Assembly (NCBI GenBank): GCA_003670915.1
Contig: QWQH01000104.1
Coordinates: 1-38,393 of the forward strand
Reading direction: 5' to 3'
Source of the DNA: Planctomycetota bacterium
GTDB taxonomy: Bacteria; Planctomycetota; Planctomycetia; Pirellulales; UBA1268
Length of the DNA stretch: 38,393 bases
The notes below the pieces were generated by a model. That model did no database searches and had not been told where the DNA came from. It was given only the letters and a program-made list of their open reading frames with translations. Shown piece after piece: positions 15,349 through 22,375 of the stretch. Position 1 is the stretch's first letter. Each line of letters starts with the position of its first letter. A program made the translations under genes and the position numbers.

Positions 15349-15774
15349 TCATTTCCTGCGTCCGTCCGATTTTGACTGCACCGAAATGGCGACGTGCCGA
15401 ACCTCGGCTGTGCGACATGCCTCATAGATCTCGGCCATCCGACCGTGTGGAACCGTTTTTTCACCACGGATCATCACCGTCATATCGGGTTTTGCTGCGC
15501 GGATCGCCGCCAACCGCGTCGGCAGATCCTCAATGGCAACCTCCTCGGCCCCCAATCGCAGCAATCCCGATGCCTCGACTTCGACGATCTCGGGCTTTGC
15601 TCCCTCCACCGTGACGGCCGAACCCACCTGCGGCAATTCCAAATCAAACTTTCGCTCGTCGCCCGAAAACTTTGTCGCACACATAAAAAAGATCGTGAGA
15701 ACCAGAACCACGTCAATCATCGGCGCCAAATTTGGCGCCGGCTCCTCGTCTTCGGAAAGTCGAATCAGCGGCAT
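15349..15774 (-). CDS. exbD: ExbD/TolR family protein
   Basis: The 141-residue protein has a short cytoplasmic N-terminus, then NLAPMIDVVLVLTIFFMCATKF, the single ExbD/TolR helix. The essential aspartate is in PMIDVVLVL (D21), the proton-relay residue of the motor. A periplasmic domain follows (VEASGLLRLGAEEVAIEDLPTRLAAIRAAKPDMTVMIRGEKTVPHGRMAEIYEACRTAEVRHVAISVQ), with the usual ExbD ending. The gene starts four bases after the exbB stop and ends 12 bases before the toroid-protein gene, so the three are one operon. Confidence 0.94.
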   Translation of the reverse strand: MPLIRLSEDEEPAPNLAPMIDVVLVLTIFFMCATKFSGDERKFDLELPQVGSAVTVEGAKPEIVEVEASGLLRLGAEEVAIEDLPTRLAAIRAAKPDMTVMIRGEKTVPHGRMAEIYEACRTAEVRHVAISVQSKSDGRRK

Positions 15775-15778
15775 CGAA

Positions 15779-16729
15779 TCAGGCCTCCGTGCCAGCGTTC
15801 AGGGCCTTGCCCTTGGGCGAACGGCGACGCGACTCCGACGAAGACTCCAGCGATATCTCGTCGATGACCTGCTGGCATGTTTCATCCAACCGCATGGCCA
15901 ACCGGTCCACCCGACTGGTAAACACCCAGTGTAAAACCATCGCGGGAATCGCAACGAGTAAGCCCATGGCGGTGGTAATAAGGGCCTCACCAAATCCGCG
16001 GGCCAAGAGATCGGGCCGCCCCATGGCGCCTGAACCAGCTACATCGTTAAACGACCGAATCAGTCCAAACACCGTGCCGAGCAACCCCAGCAGCGGCCCG
16101 ATGGTGGCAACCCCATGAAAAACCCGACGGTATCGCCGCAGATGGTTGATCTCGCGTTCGCAGGCATCAATGGCAGCCTGTTCAATCTCGACCGATGGTT
16201 TGCCCCAGCGACGTACTGCTGCCGCAAAGACTTTGGCGACAGGGCTGCCATTCGCCTCGCAGGCATCCATTGCCGCTCCTCGAGAGAACTGTCCCGATTG
16301 CACCTGCTCGATGAACCGCTCCACAAACGCCCGTGGTACGACGCGGCCCCATCGCAGATTGACCAGTCGCTCGAATCCAAAGACTGCGAGCACGAACGAG
16401 CAGCCCAAGAGCGGCACCATCAAAATGCCGCCGTCCCGGATCGTCGCCAACAGGTTGCCCGTGGGGATGAGCGGCGATGGATCCGCCGAATTTTCGCTCG
16501 GCTTTCCTGTTGCATCGCTTGCAGGTAAGGCCTTGGCCACCCGCAGCGAGTTCTGAGCTGTCTGTGCAGTGTTGGCCGGCACATCGGATCCGGCCCACGC
16601 GCGAGGCGTCTGTGCGAGGACTGCCGTCTGGATAGAACACCCGAGAACGACACCCACCAACGCAGTGGCGCACACGACAGCGGAGTTCCCTCTGGGCCAC
16701 ACTCGGATAAAAGCCATCCATGACAGCAT
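15779..16729 (-). CDS. exbB: ExbB/TolQ/MotA family proton channel protein
   Basis: From ATG 16729 (GAGG nine bases upstream) the protein has 316 residues. An N-terminal hydrophobic segment ending near AVLAQTPRA looks like a signal peptide, giving an extra periplasmic stretch before the usual three-helix ExbB/TolQ core. The core shows GGILMVPLLGCSFVLAVFGFERLVNLR, a cytoplasmic region with VAAVRRWGKPSVEIEQAAIDACEREINHLRR-like sequence, then IGPLLGLLGTVFGLIRSFNDVAGSG and LARGFGEALITTAMGLLVAIPAMVLHWVF. The last two carry the conserved LLGLLGTVxGxIxxF and GxxEALxTTAxGLxVAIPA motifs. It forms the proton-driven stator with ExbD. An alternative ATG at 16717 lacks a ribosome binding site, and the frame is open to 16873. 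The signal-bearing form is common in planctomycetes and proteobacteria. Confidence 0.93.
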   Translation of the reverse strand: MLSWMAFIRVWPRGNSAVVCATALVGVVLGCSIQTAVLAQTPRAWAGSDVPANTAQTAQNSLRVAKALPASDATGKPSENSADPSPLIPTGNLLATIRDGGILMVPLLGCSFVLAVFGFERLVNLRWGRVVPRAFVERFIEQVQSGQFSRGAAMDACEANGSPVAKVFAAAVRRWGKPSVEIEQAAIDACEREINHLRRYRRVFHGVATIGPLLGLLGTVFGLIRSFNDVAGSGAMGRPDLLARGFGEALITTAMGLLVAIPAMVLHWVFTSRVDRLAMRLDETCQQVIDEISLESSSESRRRSPKGKALNAGTEA

Positions 16730-16890
16730 GATTGCAGCCTCGTCGGGAGCGAGGGGCTGCGCATCCCGTTCCCTCGGGAAAACCCGCCCCCAATGCTCAC
16801 CTATCGACCGCCGCTGCCGTCTCCGACAAATGCATGCCAGGAGCATGGCCCTTCTCGGCACAACCGCTACCATTTCTGCGGGAGCGCTTT

Positions 16891-17469
16891 TTAGTAATTG
16901 CTGTTACAGCCGGTGTCGACGTCACCCACCATGTGCAAGTGGTTGTGATCGATGTAAAGCACTTCTTGTGTGTCCTCGTCGACGAGCGTGTGGGGCGCAG
17001 GCCAACCGATGCGTTTGACTTCCTGATAGTAGACCGTGCACTTGTAGTGGGCGTGGTGCTGCTGAGCCGGGCCTACAATTGGATAGTGCCTAGGTGGATC
17101 GAGGTAGTCGGCAATCTTGCACTTCGTAATCCGCACGTGGTTCCGCTGAATCTCATAGAGAAAAGGCCAGTTGCCCTGCACTGGACGGGCCTTTTCGAGG
17201 GCACGCATCACCTCGTCGTCGCTGGGCTCATCGACGGCCTCGCAGGGGCCTCCAGGAGGGATCGGGCCAAGCACTGGGGCTCGCTCGTAACGCTCGTAGT
17301 TCCAGAATTGGTCTTCTTTACTCTTCTGCACGCCAACCGGCACCGGGATTGGAAAGGCGAGAGGACCGATGTTTGGCCCCTGCGACGTGATCCAGAAGCA
17401 GCCGCTTTGCGATACAGCGCTCGTAGCGAGCACCAGAGCCATCGCGAAGAACCGTGTGCGAACCAGCAT
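16891..17469 (-). CDS. hypothetical lipoprotein
   Basis: A 192-residue protein not recognised by function. Its N-terminus MLVRTRFFAMALVLATSAVSQSGC is a signal peptide ending in a lipobox-like SGC, so C24 is the probable lipidated cysteine, although the -3 Gln is unusual. The mature part is rich in Pro, Tyr, His and Asp: IPVPVGVQKSKEDQFWNYERYERAPVLGPIPPGGPCEAVDEPSDDEVMRALE, then YEIQRNHVRITKCKIADYLDPPRHYPIVGPAQQHHAHYKCTVYY and a tail with YIDHNHLHMVGDVDTGC. Several cysteines could pair. It looks like a structured envelope protein, perhaps planctomycete-specific. It sits upstream of exbB on the same strand, but 161 bases separate it from the exbB start. Confidence 0.75.
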   Translation of the reverse strand: MLVRTRFFAMALVLATSAVSQSGCFWITSQGPNIGPLAFPIPVPVGVQKSKEDQFWNYERYERAPVLGPIPPGGPCEAVDEPSDDEVMRALEKARPVQGNWPFLYEIQRNHVRITKCKIADYLDPPRHYPIVGPAQQHHAHYKCTVYYQEVKRIGWPAPHTLVDEDTQEVLYIDHNHLHMVGDVDTGCNSNY

Positions 17470-17629
17470 GACAATCTCCTCAGGCGCCCCTTGTGGGCAG
17501 AGTGTTTGGGAAAGCCCTGCGGGTTGTATCGACGCGGGAGGCCGTTGTACTTGCGGAATTTTCCGACTGGGTCAAGCTGCGCGGCACTCGCTGTCTGAAA
17601 CGATGCGGTACTTTCCCTCCTGTGCGCAC

Positions 17630-17663
17630 AAAAAGCCACTCTCTCGGTGGGCGAGAGAGTGGC
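17630..17663 (-). terminator. strong Rho-independent terminator after the BON-protein gene
   Basis: On the minus strand, arms 17652-17663 and 17635-17646 form a perfect 12-base stem (GCCACTCTCTCG with its complement) around a five-base loop, followed directly by TTTTT. It lies 40 bases after the stop codon of the gene at 17703-18830. Confidence 0.93.
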
Positions 17664-17702
17664 GTGGTTGATTCGGGGGCTTACGGTGTTGCGTTCAACA
17701 CC

Positions 17703-18830
17703 TTAGCGATGATGGCTGTGGGTGTGGCGGTCGTCGAAGTCGAGGAACCACCATCCGTCGTCCCACTCCAGCGACACACGACGCCATCCCAGTGGCACCT
17801 GCGGGTAGGGATAGAATGGGCCAATGTATGGCCAAGCCGTGGGCGAATACTGAGTTGGGTACTGTACGGCTGCGTAGTTAGGAGATGCGGCGTAGCTGGG
17901 CCAGGCGTAGTTAGGCACGTTAGGACCATCGCCTCGCATTGGCACCGGTGGCATTCCAGCTCCTGCGCTGCCCATCGGCATCGGACCGCCCATTCCACCA
18001 GCGTTTCCTGGAGCGCCTGGGATGCCGCCTGGAATCGCTCCGGACATCCCTTCTGGTCCGCTGGCATAGCCTTCGGTCATCCGCATGGAGCCAGGCACCA
18101 TTTGGCCGTCAGCCACCGAGCCCTCCATGGGATAGCCGTTGCCACCCGCGCCCATGGCGCTGGCCTTCATTGCCATTCTTTGGTTTTGTCGACCGGCAGC
18201 AGGCTGCTGCCGCCCCTGTCCTTGCGGCGGCTGCATTGGCCTGGCCGCCTGTTGAGCAAGTGGACGAGGGACGCCCTGCTTGGCAGCCGAAGCCGTGGGC
18301 CGAGGGGAAGCAACGGCACGGCCCCCACGCATTTGGCTGCGGGATGCTTGCGTTTGACCGCGGGCCTGTGGAGCAACGGCCCCTGTCAACTGAATCTCAT
18401 CGGATGCCTGCTCGCTCATCACCATCAGTGCTTGGGCAGCGGCCTCCTCGGACTGGGGCTCTTCGACTTCTTCGTCCTTGGCCAGCGTGGGCATGCCAAC
18501 AAGCGTTCGAATCGAAGCCGGCATGTCAAACATATCGACGAGCGTTGACGAGGCTGTCTCACCGATCGAAAGCCGGTTGACCACTCTCTCCACTCCATCG
18601 ACGTTTTCGGCAGCATTGATAGCAGCCTCGATCTGACGGGAGTCGGAAACCTTGCCTTCGAGCCAGACCGTGCCCGACTTGGCCTTTACGTTCACTCGGT
18701 AACCCGTGAGAGCACCGGAATCGCGAAGCGTGTTGGCGACCGTGGCCGCGAGATCATCGGCTCTCGCTGAAGCAGTCGCCAGCGACAACGCAACCACAGC
18801 CAGCATGAACGCAGACTTCGAAATGGACAT
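17703..18830 (-). CDS. secreted BON-domain protein with Pro/Gly/Met-rich tail
   Basis: A 375-residue protein starting at ATG 18830, preceded by AAGGAG. MSISKSAFMLAVVALSLATASARA is a clean Sec signal peptide. Residues 25-95 form one BON domain: LAATVANTLRDSGALTGYRVNVKAKSGTVWLEGKVSDSRQIEAAINAAENVDGVERVVNRL, as in OsmY-type proteins that bind membranes or phospholipid. Residues 125-320 are low complexity, rich in Gln, Ala, Pro, Gly and Met. The last 70 residues turn aromatic (NYAWPSYAASPNYAAVQYP, WPYIGPFYPYPQVPLGWRRVSLEWDDGWWFLDF) and end in a His-rich tail DDRHTHSHHR that could bind metal. I read it as an envelope protein of a planctomycete-type family with unknown role. A perfect terminator follows. 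Confidence 0.82.
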   Translation of the reverse strand: MSISKSAFMLAVVALSLATASARADDLAATVANTLRDSGALTGYRVNVKAKSGTVWLEGKVSDSRQIEAAINAAENVDGVERVVNRLSIGETASSTLVDMFDMPASIRTLVGMPTLAKDEEVEEPQSEEAAAQALMVMSEQASDEIQLTGAVAPQARGQTQASRSQMRGGRAVASPRPTASAAKQGVPRPLAQQAARPMQPPQGQGRQQPAAGRQNQRMAMKASAMGAGGNGYPMEGSVADGQMVPGSMRMTEGYASGPEGMSGAIPGGIPGAPGNAGGMGGPMPMGSAGAGMPPVPMRGDGPNVPNYAWPSYAASPNYAAVQYPTQYSPTAWPYIGPFYPYPQVPLGWRRVSLEWDDGWWFLDFDDRHTHSHHR

Positions 18831-18974
18831 GGGTGACTCCTTGGATCGGCCGCGGGTCTCGAACGCCGCTGTACCACCTGTTTCGACAGGCACTCGTACC
18901 GAAGGGGAGTTTTTTTCCGATTCAACCGGAAAATCCGCTTGGAGCGGTGGCCGTGGCAAGGAGGGCAGCATGGG

Positions 18975-19244
18975 CTACCCGCCGGAGCGAAAGTCGACCA
19001 CGGCGATCATGATCATGAGCGCAAGGGTCACCGCGGAGACGGCCCCGGAGTCAGGCCCCAACTGCAGGGCGAAGCCGCACAGCGATCCAATCACGGCAAG
19101 AGCCACAAGACACAGCCACTGGCAGCTGCGTTCGTGACGTGTGCCCTCAGCCAATCGGGCCACGCCCGCGGCCACAAGACCCAGAATCTGAACCGCTCCG
19201 AGCGTGCAGAGCACGGGGCTCACGGCCAATGCAAACAAGGTCAT
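18975..19244 (-). CDS. small hypothetical membrane protein
   Basis: An 89-residue protein with about three hydrophobic segments: MTLFALAVSPVLCTLGAVQILGLVAAGVARL, then CQWLCLVALAVIGSLCGFALQLG, then AVSAVTLALMIMIAVVDFRSGG. The start at 19244 is supported by AAAGGA seven bases upstream; the frame is open to 19352, but that part is not coding-like. No family is recognised. It lies between the TlpA-like gene and the BON gene on the same strand, 144 bases before the latter's start. Confidence 0.65.
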   Translation of the reverse strand: MTLFALAVSPVLCTLGAVQILGLVAAGVARLAEGTRHERSCQWLCLVALAVIGSLCGFALQLGPDSGAVSAVTLALMIMIAVVDFRSGG

Positions 19245-19388
19245 CGCGGGATTCCTTTGGGTCTCTGCCCCGGGTTTCACAGACCTAGACAGGCATCGCA
19301 GCAGGGAACGGGGGCAAACCGTAGCGAATAACCGGCTTGCAAGCAAAGCCAATCACAGGCCAGAAAAGTGGCCTCTCGACCATTGGTT

Positions 19389-19407
19389 GAAAAGCCTGCT
19401 TCGGCTT
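19389..19407 (-). terminator. possible weak terminator after the TlpA-like gene
   Basis: On the minus strand AAGCC (19403-19407) pairs with GGCTT (19392-19396) around a six-base loop, followed by TTTC. The stem is short, so confidence is low. It sits 64 bases after the stop at 19471. Confidence 0.3.
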
Positions 19408-19470
19408 GTGCTGCGAGTGAACCGCGGCCCCAGTTCGGCTTCTCTAGCGGATGCCATGGGCAGCGAAAAA

Positions 19471-21462
19471 TCACTCCACTCCAATGAGCGATTCCAACTT
19501 CTTGTCCAGATCGGTAATCACAAGATTGCGGTCGACCACGTTTCCATCGGCATCCAAGAGAAACATCGTTGGCAATGTGAGCACGCCGAGCTCCTCCGCC
19601 AAACGGCCGTCCAAACCACCCGCCTCGTGCACCTGCGGCCACGGCAACGGCTTGGCCGCTAAAAACTTCTGCAACTGAGCCTTGTCAGAATCAAGCGCGA
19701 TTCCAATCACTGCAAATTTCTTCGGACCATACTTGAGCGAGAGCTCTCGGATCTGCGCGATGTCAACCTTGCACGGCTCGCACCATGTCGCCCAGTAGTG
19801 CACCAGCACGGGCGTACCTCGAAGCGATTCCAGCGATACTTTCTTGCCGTCCATTGTTGTGCCTGAAAGCGCAAGCGGCTTTCCCACACTTTCCAGACGC
19901 CGCACGGCCCCTTGAGCCTTCTTCGCCGACGAAGATTCCGGAAAAGTCTTAACAATGGCTGCATACCGCTCCAGAGCTTCTTTCTCCTGACCAGAAAATT
20001 CCGCAGAAATGCCCATCTGCAGCATCGCCTCAGCCGCATCGGGCGCCGTGGGATGCTGGTCCACAAACTGTCGTAATTCTTCGAGCCATGCGTTTTGCAC
20101 TTTGCTCACGTCGGCTCCAGGCTGCAGCAAGTTGGCCGCATACCTTGCCGATGCCAACCGAAACATCACAAACGCCTGCAGCGGCTCATCGGCCTCAACG
20201 GCAACGGTCAGTTTTTCCAGCGTGGCAATACCTTCAAGATAGGTGCCATCCTGCACGGACGCGGCGAGTGTTTCGGCAAACTGCTTGACCCAAAACGCCT
20301 TGTCGCCTGGATCTGATGCCGACACCACCTGCTCCAGCACAGCCACCTGCTGCCGTGCGAGATCGTTCCGGCCGGCTGCGGTGGCCGATGTCATTTTCTC
20401 CTCGATCGCCCGCAGTTTTGCCATGAGTGGCTTCAGGCGTTCGTTGTCCGGAGCACCTGACTCCCCCTGAGAACGGCCAGCGACACGGGGTGAAAAGAAA
20501 CCAATTGGGTCAGAGATCTCGCCCTCGGCGCCAGGCACCTGCGGCACGTCCACCGGCCGCCAGCAGTCGCCACACCGCACCAGCGAGCCTACGTACACCT
20601 GCCCATTTTTTGAGCCGCCGTTCTGGGAATCGCTATCGATCAGCGCTACGACGTTGTCGTAGACCACGACGTCCTTTGCGATTCCCGAGCTGCCGGCTGG
20701 CAGCACGCCGGGCTGCGGTGCGAGCATGTTGTTCCAGCGAGTCTGAGGGCCAATCTGCTTCTGCGCAGCAGCAACCTGCGCGAAATCACGAGCCGCCGTA
20801 GCCGTACGAGCAGCCAGTTCAGAGAGCCGCGGTTCCTCAAAACCTGCGGCTTCGAGATCTGATTTGGTGGGGAGTAGACGAACAAATACAGCAGGATCTT
20901 TGAGCCGCAATGCCTCTACAATTTCAGCGCTGGCCTCCTCGGCAGAGATTGCTTTCCAACCGTCCAGAACGCCGTTTTCATCTTCGTCGATTCCCCACCG
21001 ACTGCCCGCAGCATTCAGCCAACGGGATTGATCGGCCTTGGTGTTGTGGTCGGAATCGATATCGCGGTAGATCTCAACACCGTCTTTGTAATAGCTCCAC
21101 CGGTCGACGACACGATCGCCGTTGGTGTCCGCAAATGCACGCAACACATCGCCTCTGGGCCCGCGCACCACCCATGCGGTTATCCCGCCCTCTTTCTCCA
21201 TTTGAATGGTGGCATTTTTCACCTGCTCTGGGGCCACTTTGTCGTAGTCAATATTTTTCTGAAACGGTGTGAGCCCAAGCGCGTAGTCGGCAGTGGGCTG
21301 TGCGGCCAAAGCGACTCCGGACAGGACGATGCAAAGACACCCGCAAGCGACTGCCTGCACGCAAGAGAGCCACAGGCAGAGCCCTGGGGCGGCCCAGGTT
21401 CCAAGTACGTGCAAGGACAGGCTTGACTGACGGACGACCAAAGGGGGGACGGTTACATGCAT
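19471..21462 (-). CDS. TlpA/ResA-like thioredoxin-fold protein with EF-hand-like and helical-repeat regions
   Basis: The 663-residue protein starts at ATG 21462 after AGGAAGGAAC. An unusually long N-terminal segment with a hydrophobic stretch (about 27-50) ends in GVALAAQ, probably a signal or anchor. Residues 60-170 hold three Asp-rich loops of EF-hand type: DTNGDRVVD (112-120), DIDSDHNTKAD (134-144) and DEDENGVLD (159-167). The middle, about 330-510, is helical and TPR-like (EALERYAAIVKTFPESSSAKKA). The C-terminus is a thioredoxin fold of the TlpA/ResA type, with VLVHYWATWCEPCKVDI (redox pair C561 and C564) and the cis-Pro TLPTMFL at 631. Such proteins reduce or exchange disulfides in the periplasm. 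The calcium sites are inferred from spacing only. Confidence 0.85.
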   Translation of the reverse strand: MHVTVPPLVVRQSSLSLHVLGTWAAPGLCLWLSCVQAVACGCLCIVLSGVALAAQPTADYALGLTPFQKNIDYDKVAPEQVKNATIQMEKEGGITAWVVRGPRGDVLRAFADTNGDRVVDRWSYYKDGVEIYRDIDSDHNTKADQSRWLNAAGSRWGIDEDENGVLDGWKAISAEEASAEIVEALRLKDPAVFVRLLPTKSDLEAAGFEEPRLSELAARTATAARDFAQVAAAQKQIGPQTRWNNMLAPQPGVLPAGSSGIAKDVVVYDNVVALIDSDSQNGGSKNGQVYVGSLVRCGDCWRPVDVPQVPGAEGEISDPIGFFSPRVAGRSQGESGAPDNERLKPLMAKLRAIEEKMTSATAAGRNDLARQQVAVLEQVVSASDPGDKAFWVKQFAETLAASVQDGTYLEGIATLEKLTVAVEADEPLQAFVMFRLASARYAANLLQPGADVSKVQNAWLEELRQFVDQHPTAPDAAEAMLQMGISAEFSGQEKEALERYAAIVKTFPESSSAKKAQGAVRRLESVGKPLALSGTTMDGKKVSLESLRGTPVLVHYWATWCEPCKVDIAQIRELSLKYGPKKFAVIGIALDSDKAQLQKFLAAKPLPWPQVHEAGGLDGRLAEELGVLTLPTMFLLDADGNVVDRNLVITDLDKKLESLIGVE

Positions 21463-21584
21463 GGTTGGGTTCCTTCCTAGCTGGAGTTCCACAAAACGTA
21501 CCGTGAAAGGCCACTGGCGCCAGCCCCATTTTTTCAATGCTGTTCCCGCGAGCAGTCCCACGACCAGCCCCAACGGGCACCCCT

Positions 21585-21612
21585 TTGAAATGGCGACCTG
21601 CACATCTACACT
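21585..21612 (+). promoter_or_regulatory. candidate promoter of the tRNA-Ile/tRNA-Ala unit
   Basis: TTGAAA (21585-21590) and TACACT (21607-21612) with a 16-base spacer, 41 bases upstream of tRNA-Ile. A GC-rich stretch follows the -10 box, as in stable-RNA promoters. Confidence 0.5.
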
Positions 21613-21653
21613 ACGGACCCTGGGCTGCCCGATGCCCCGGCACGGCAGCGGCC

Positions 21654-21727
21654 GCGCGCGTAGCTCAGTTGGTTAGAGCGCTACCCTGATAAGGTAGAGG
21701 TCCCAAGTTCGAATCTTGGCGCGCGCA
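21654..21727 (+). tRNA. tRNA-Ile (anticodon GAT)
   Basis: Acceptor GCGCGCG pairs with CGCGCGC; D arm GCTCAGTTGGTTAGAGC; anticodon stem CTACC/GGTAG with loop CTGATAA (GAT); T arm CCAAG-TTCGAAT-CTTGG; discriminator A at 21727. CCA is not encoded. It is five bases from tRNA-Ala. Confidence 0.97.
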
Positions 21728-21731
21728 CTTT

Positions 21732-21805
<74 letters not shown>

Positions 21806-21826
21806 TTTTCTTATGCCTTCGTTTTT

Positions 21827-22291
21827 ATGCTGTTGCCACCTCCTGCCGATGCCGATTACGTCACTGGGCTGGAGCCTCGTGCTGTGCTCGAGGTTTTTCT
21901 GCAGCAGGCTTTTCTTTCCTGCGACGCTGCCGCCGGACCACGTGTTCCCAAAGCAGACCCGCATCTGTCCATACTCATCGTGGACGTTATCGGACTGAAG
22001 TCCGTGAACGAGCAGGACGGTTTTCTGGCTGGCGACTCGCTCCTTCGGGCCGCCGCAGACAGGCTGCGGGACGCTGGCGGCCAGGCTCACCTGCTGGCGC
22101 GGTTGGGAGGCGACGAACTGGTGGCAGTTTTCACGGGCCTCCATGCCGGTACTCTGGCCCAGCAGGCATGCGACGCTCTGGCCGAAGCGACAGCACCCCC
22201 TTTCCTGCGGATAACCGCGGTCGCAGCCAGCCCAAATGACACTCCCGGGGCACTCATCGAACGGCTCTATACAGCCGTGCGGATTTCCTGA
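21827..22291 (+). CDS. minimal GGDEF-domain protein (diguanylate cyclase-like)
   Basis: A 154-residue protein consisting of little more than one GGDEF domain. HLSILIVDVIGLKSVNEQDGFLAGDSLLRAAADRLRD contains the first metal aspartate (D53) and the NxxxGxxxGDxLL block. LLARLGGDELVAVF at about 91-104 is the active-site loop, with GGDEL in place of GGDEF. The domain is short at its end, and no sensory, receiver or membrane part is attached. It may be a weak or inactive cyclase or a GTP-binding switch. ATG 21827 lies 21 bases after tRNA-Ala without a clear ribosome binding site, so it may be read from the tRNA transcript. typA starts 84 bases downstream. Confidence 0.72.
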   Translation: MLLPPPADADYVTGLEPRAVLEVFLQQAFLSCDAAAGPRVPKADPHLSILIVDVIGLKSVNEQDGFLAGDSLLRAAADRLRDAGGQAHLLARLGGDELVAVFTGLHAGTLAQQACDALAEATAPPFLRITAVAASPNDTPGALIERLYTAVRIS

Positions 22292-22375
22292 ATACTCTTT
22301 GGGCCGCTCATCCACCCCGCCACTCTGCCCGCCTCAGCGCCGGCTCACCCCTCCATCCCCGAGCCGGATACCCTA

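Noticed and set aside
21462-21603. upstream extension of the TlpA-like protein to 21603
   Set aside because: The ATG at 21462 has a strong AGGAAGGA site, and the extension overlaps the probable tRNA promoter region.
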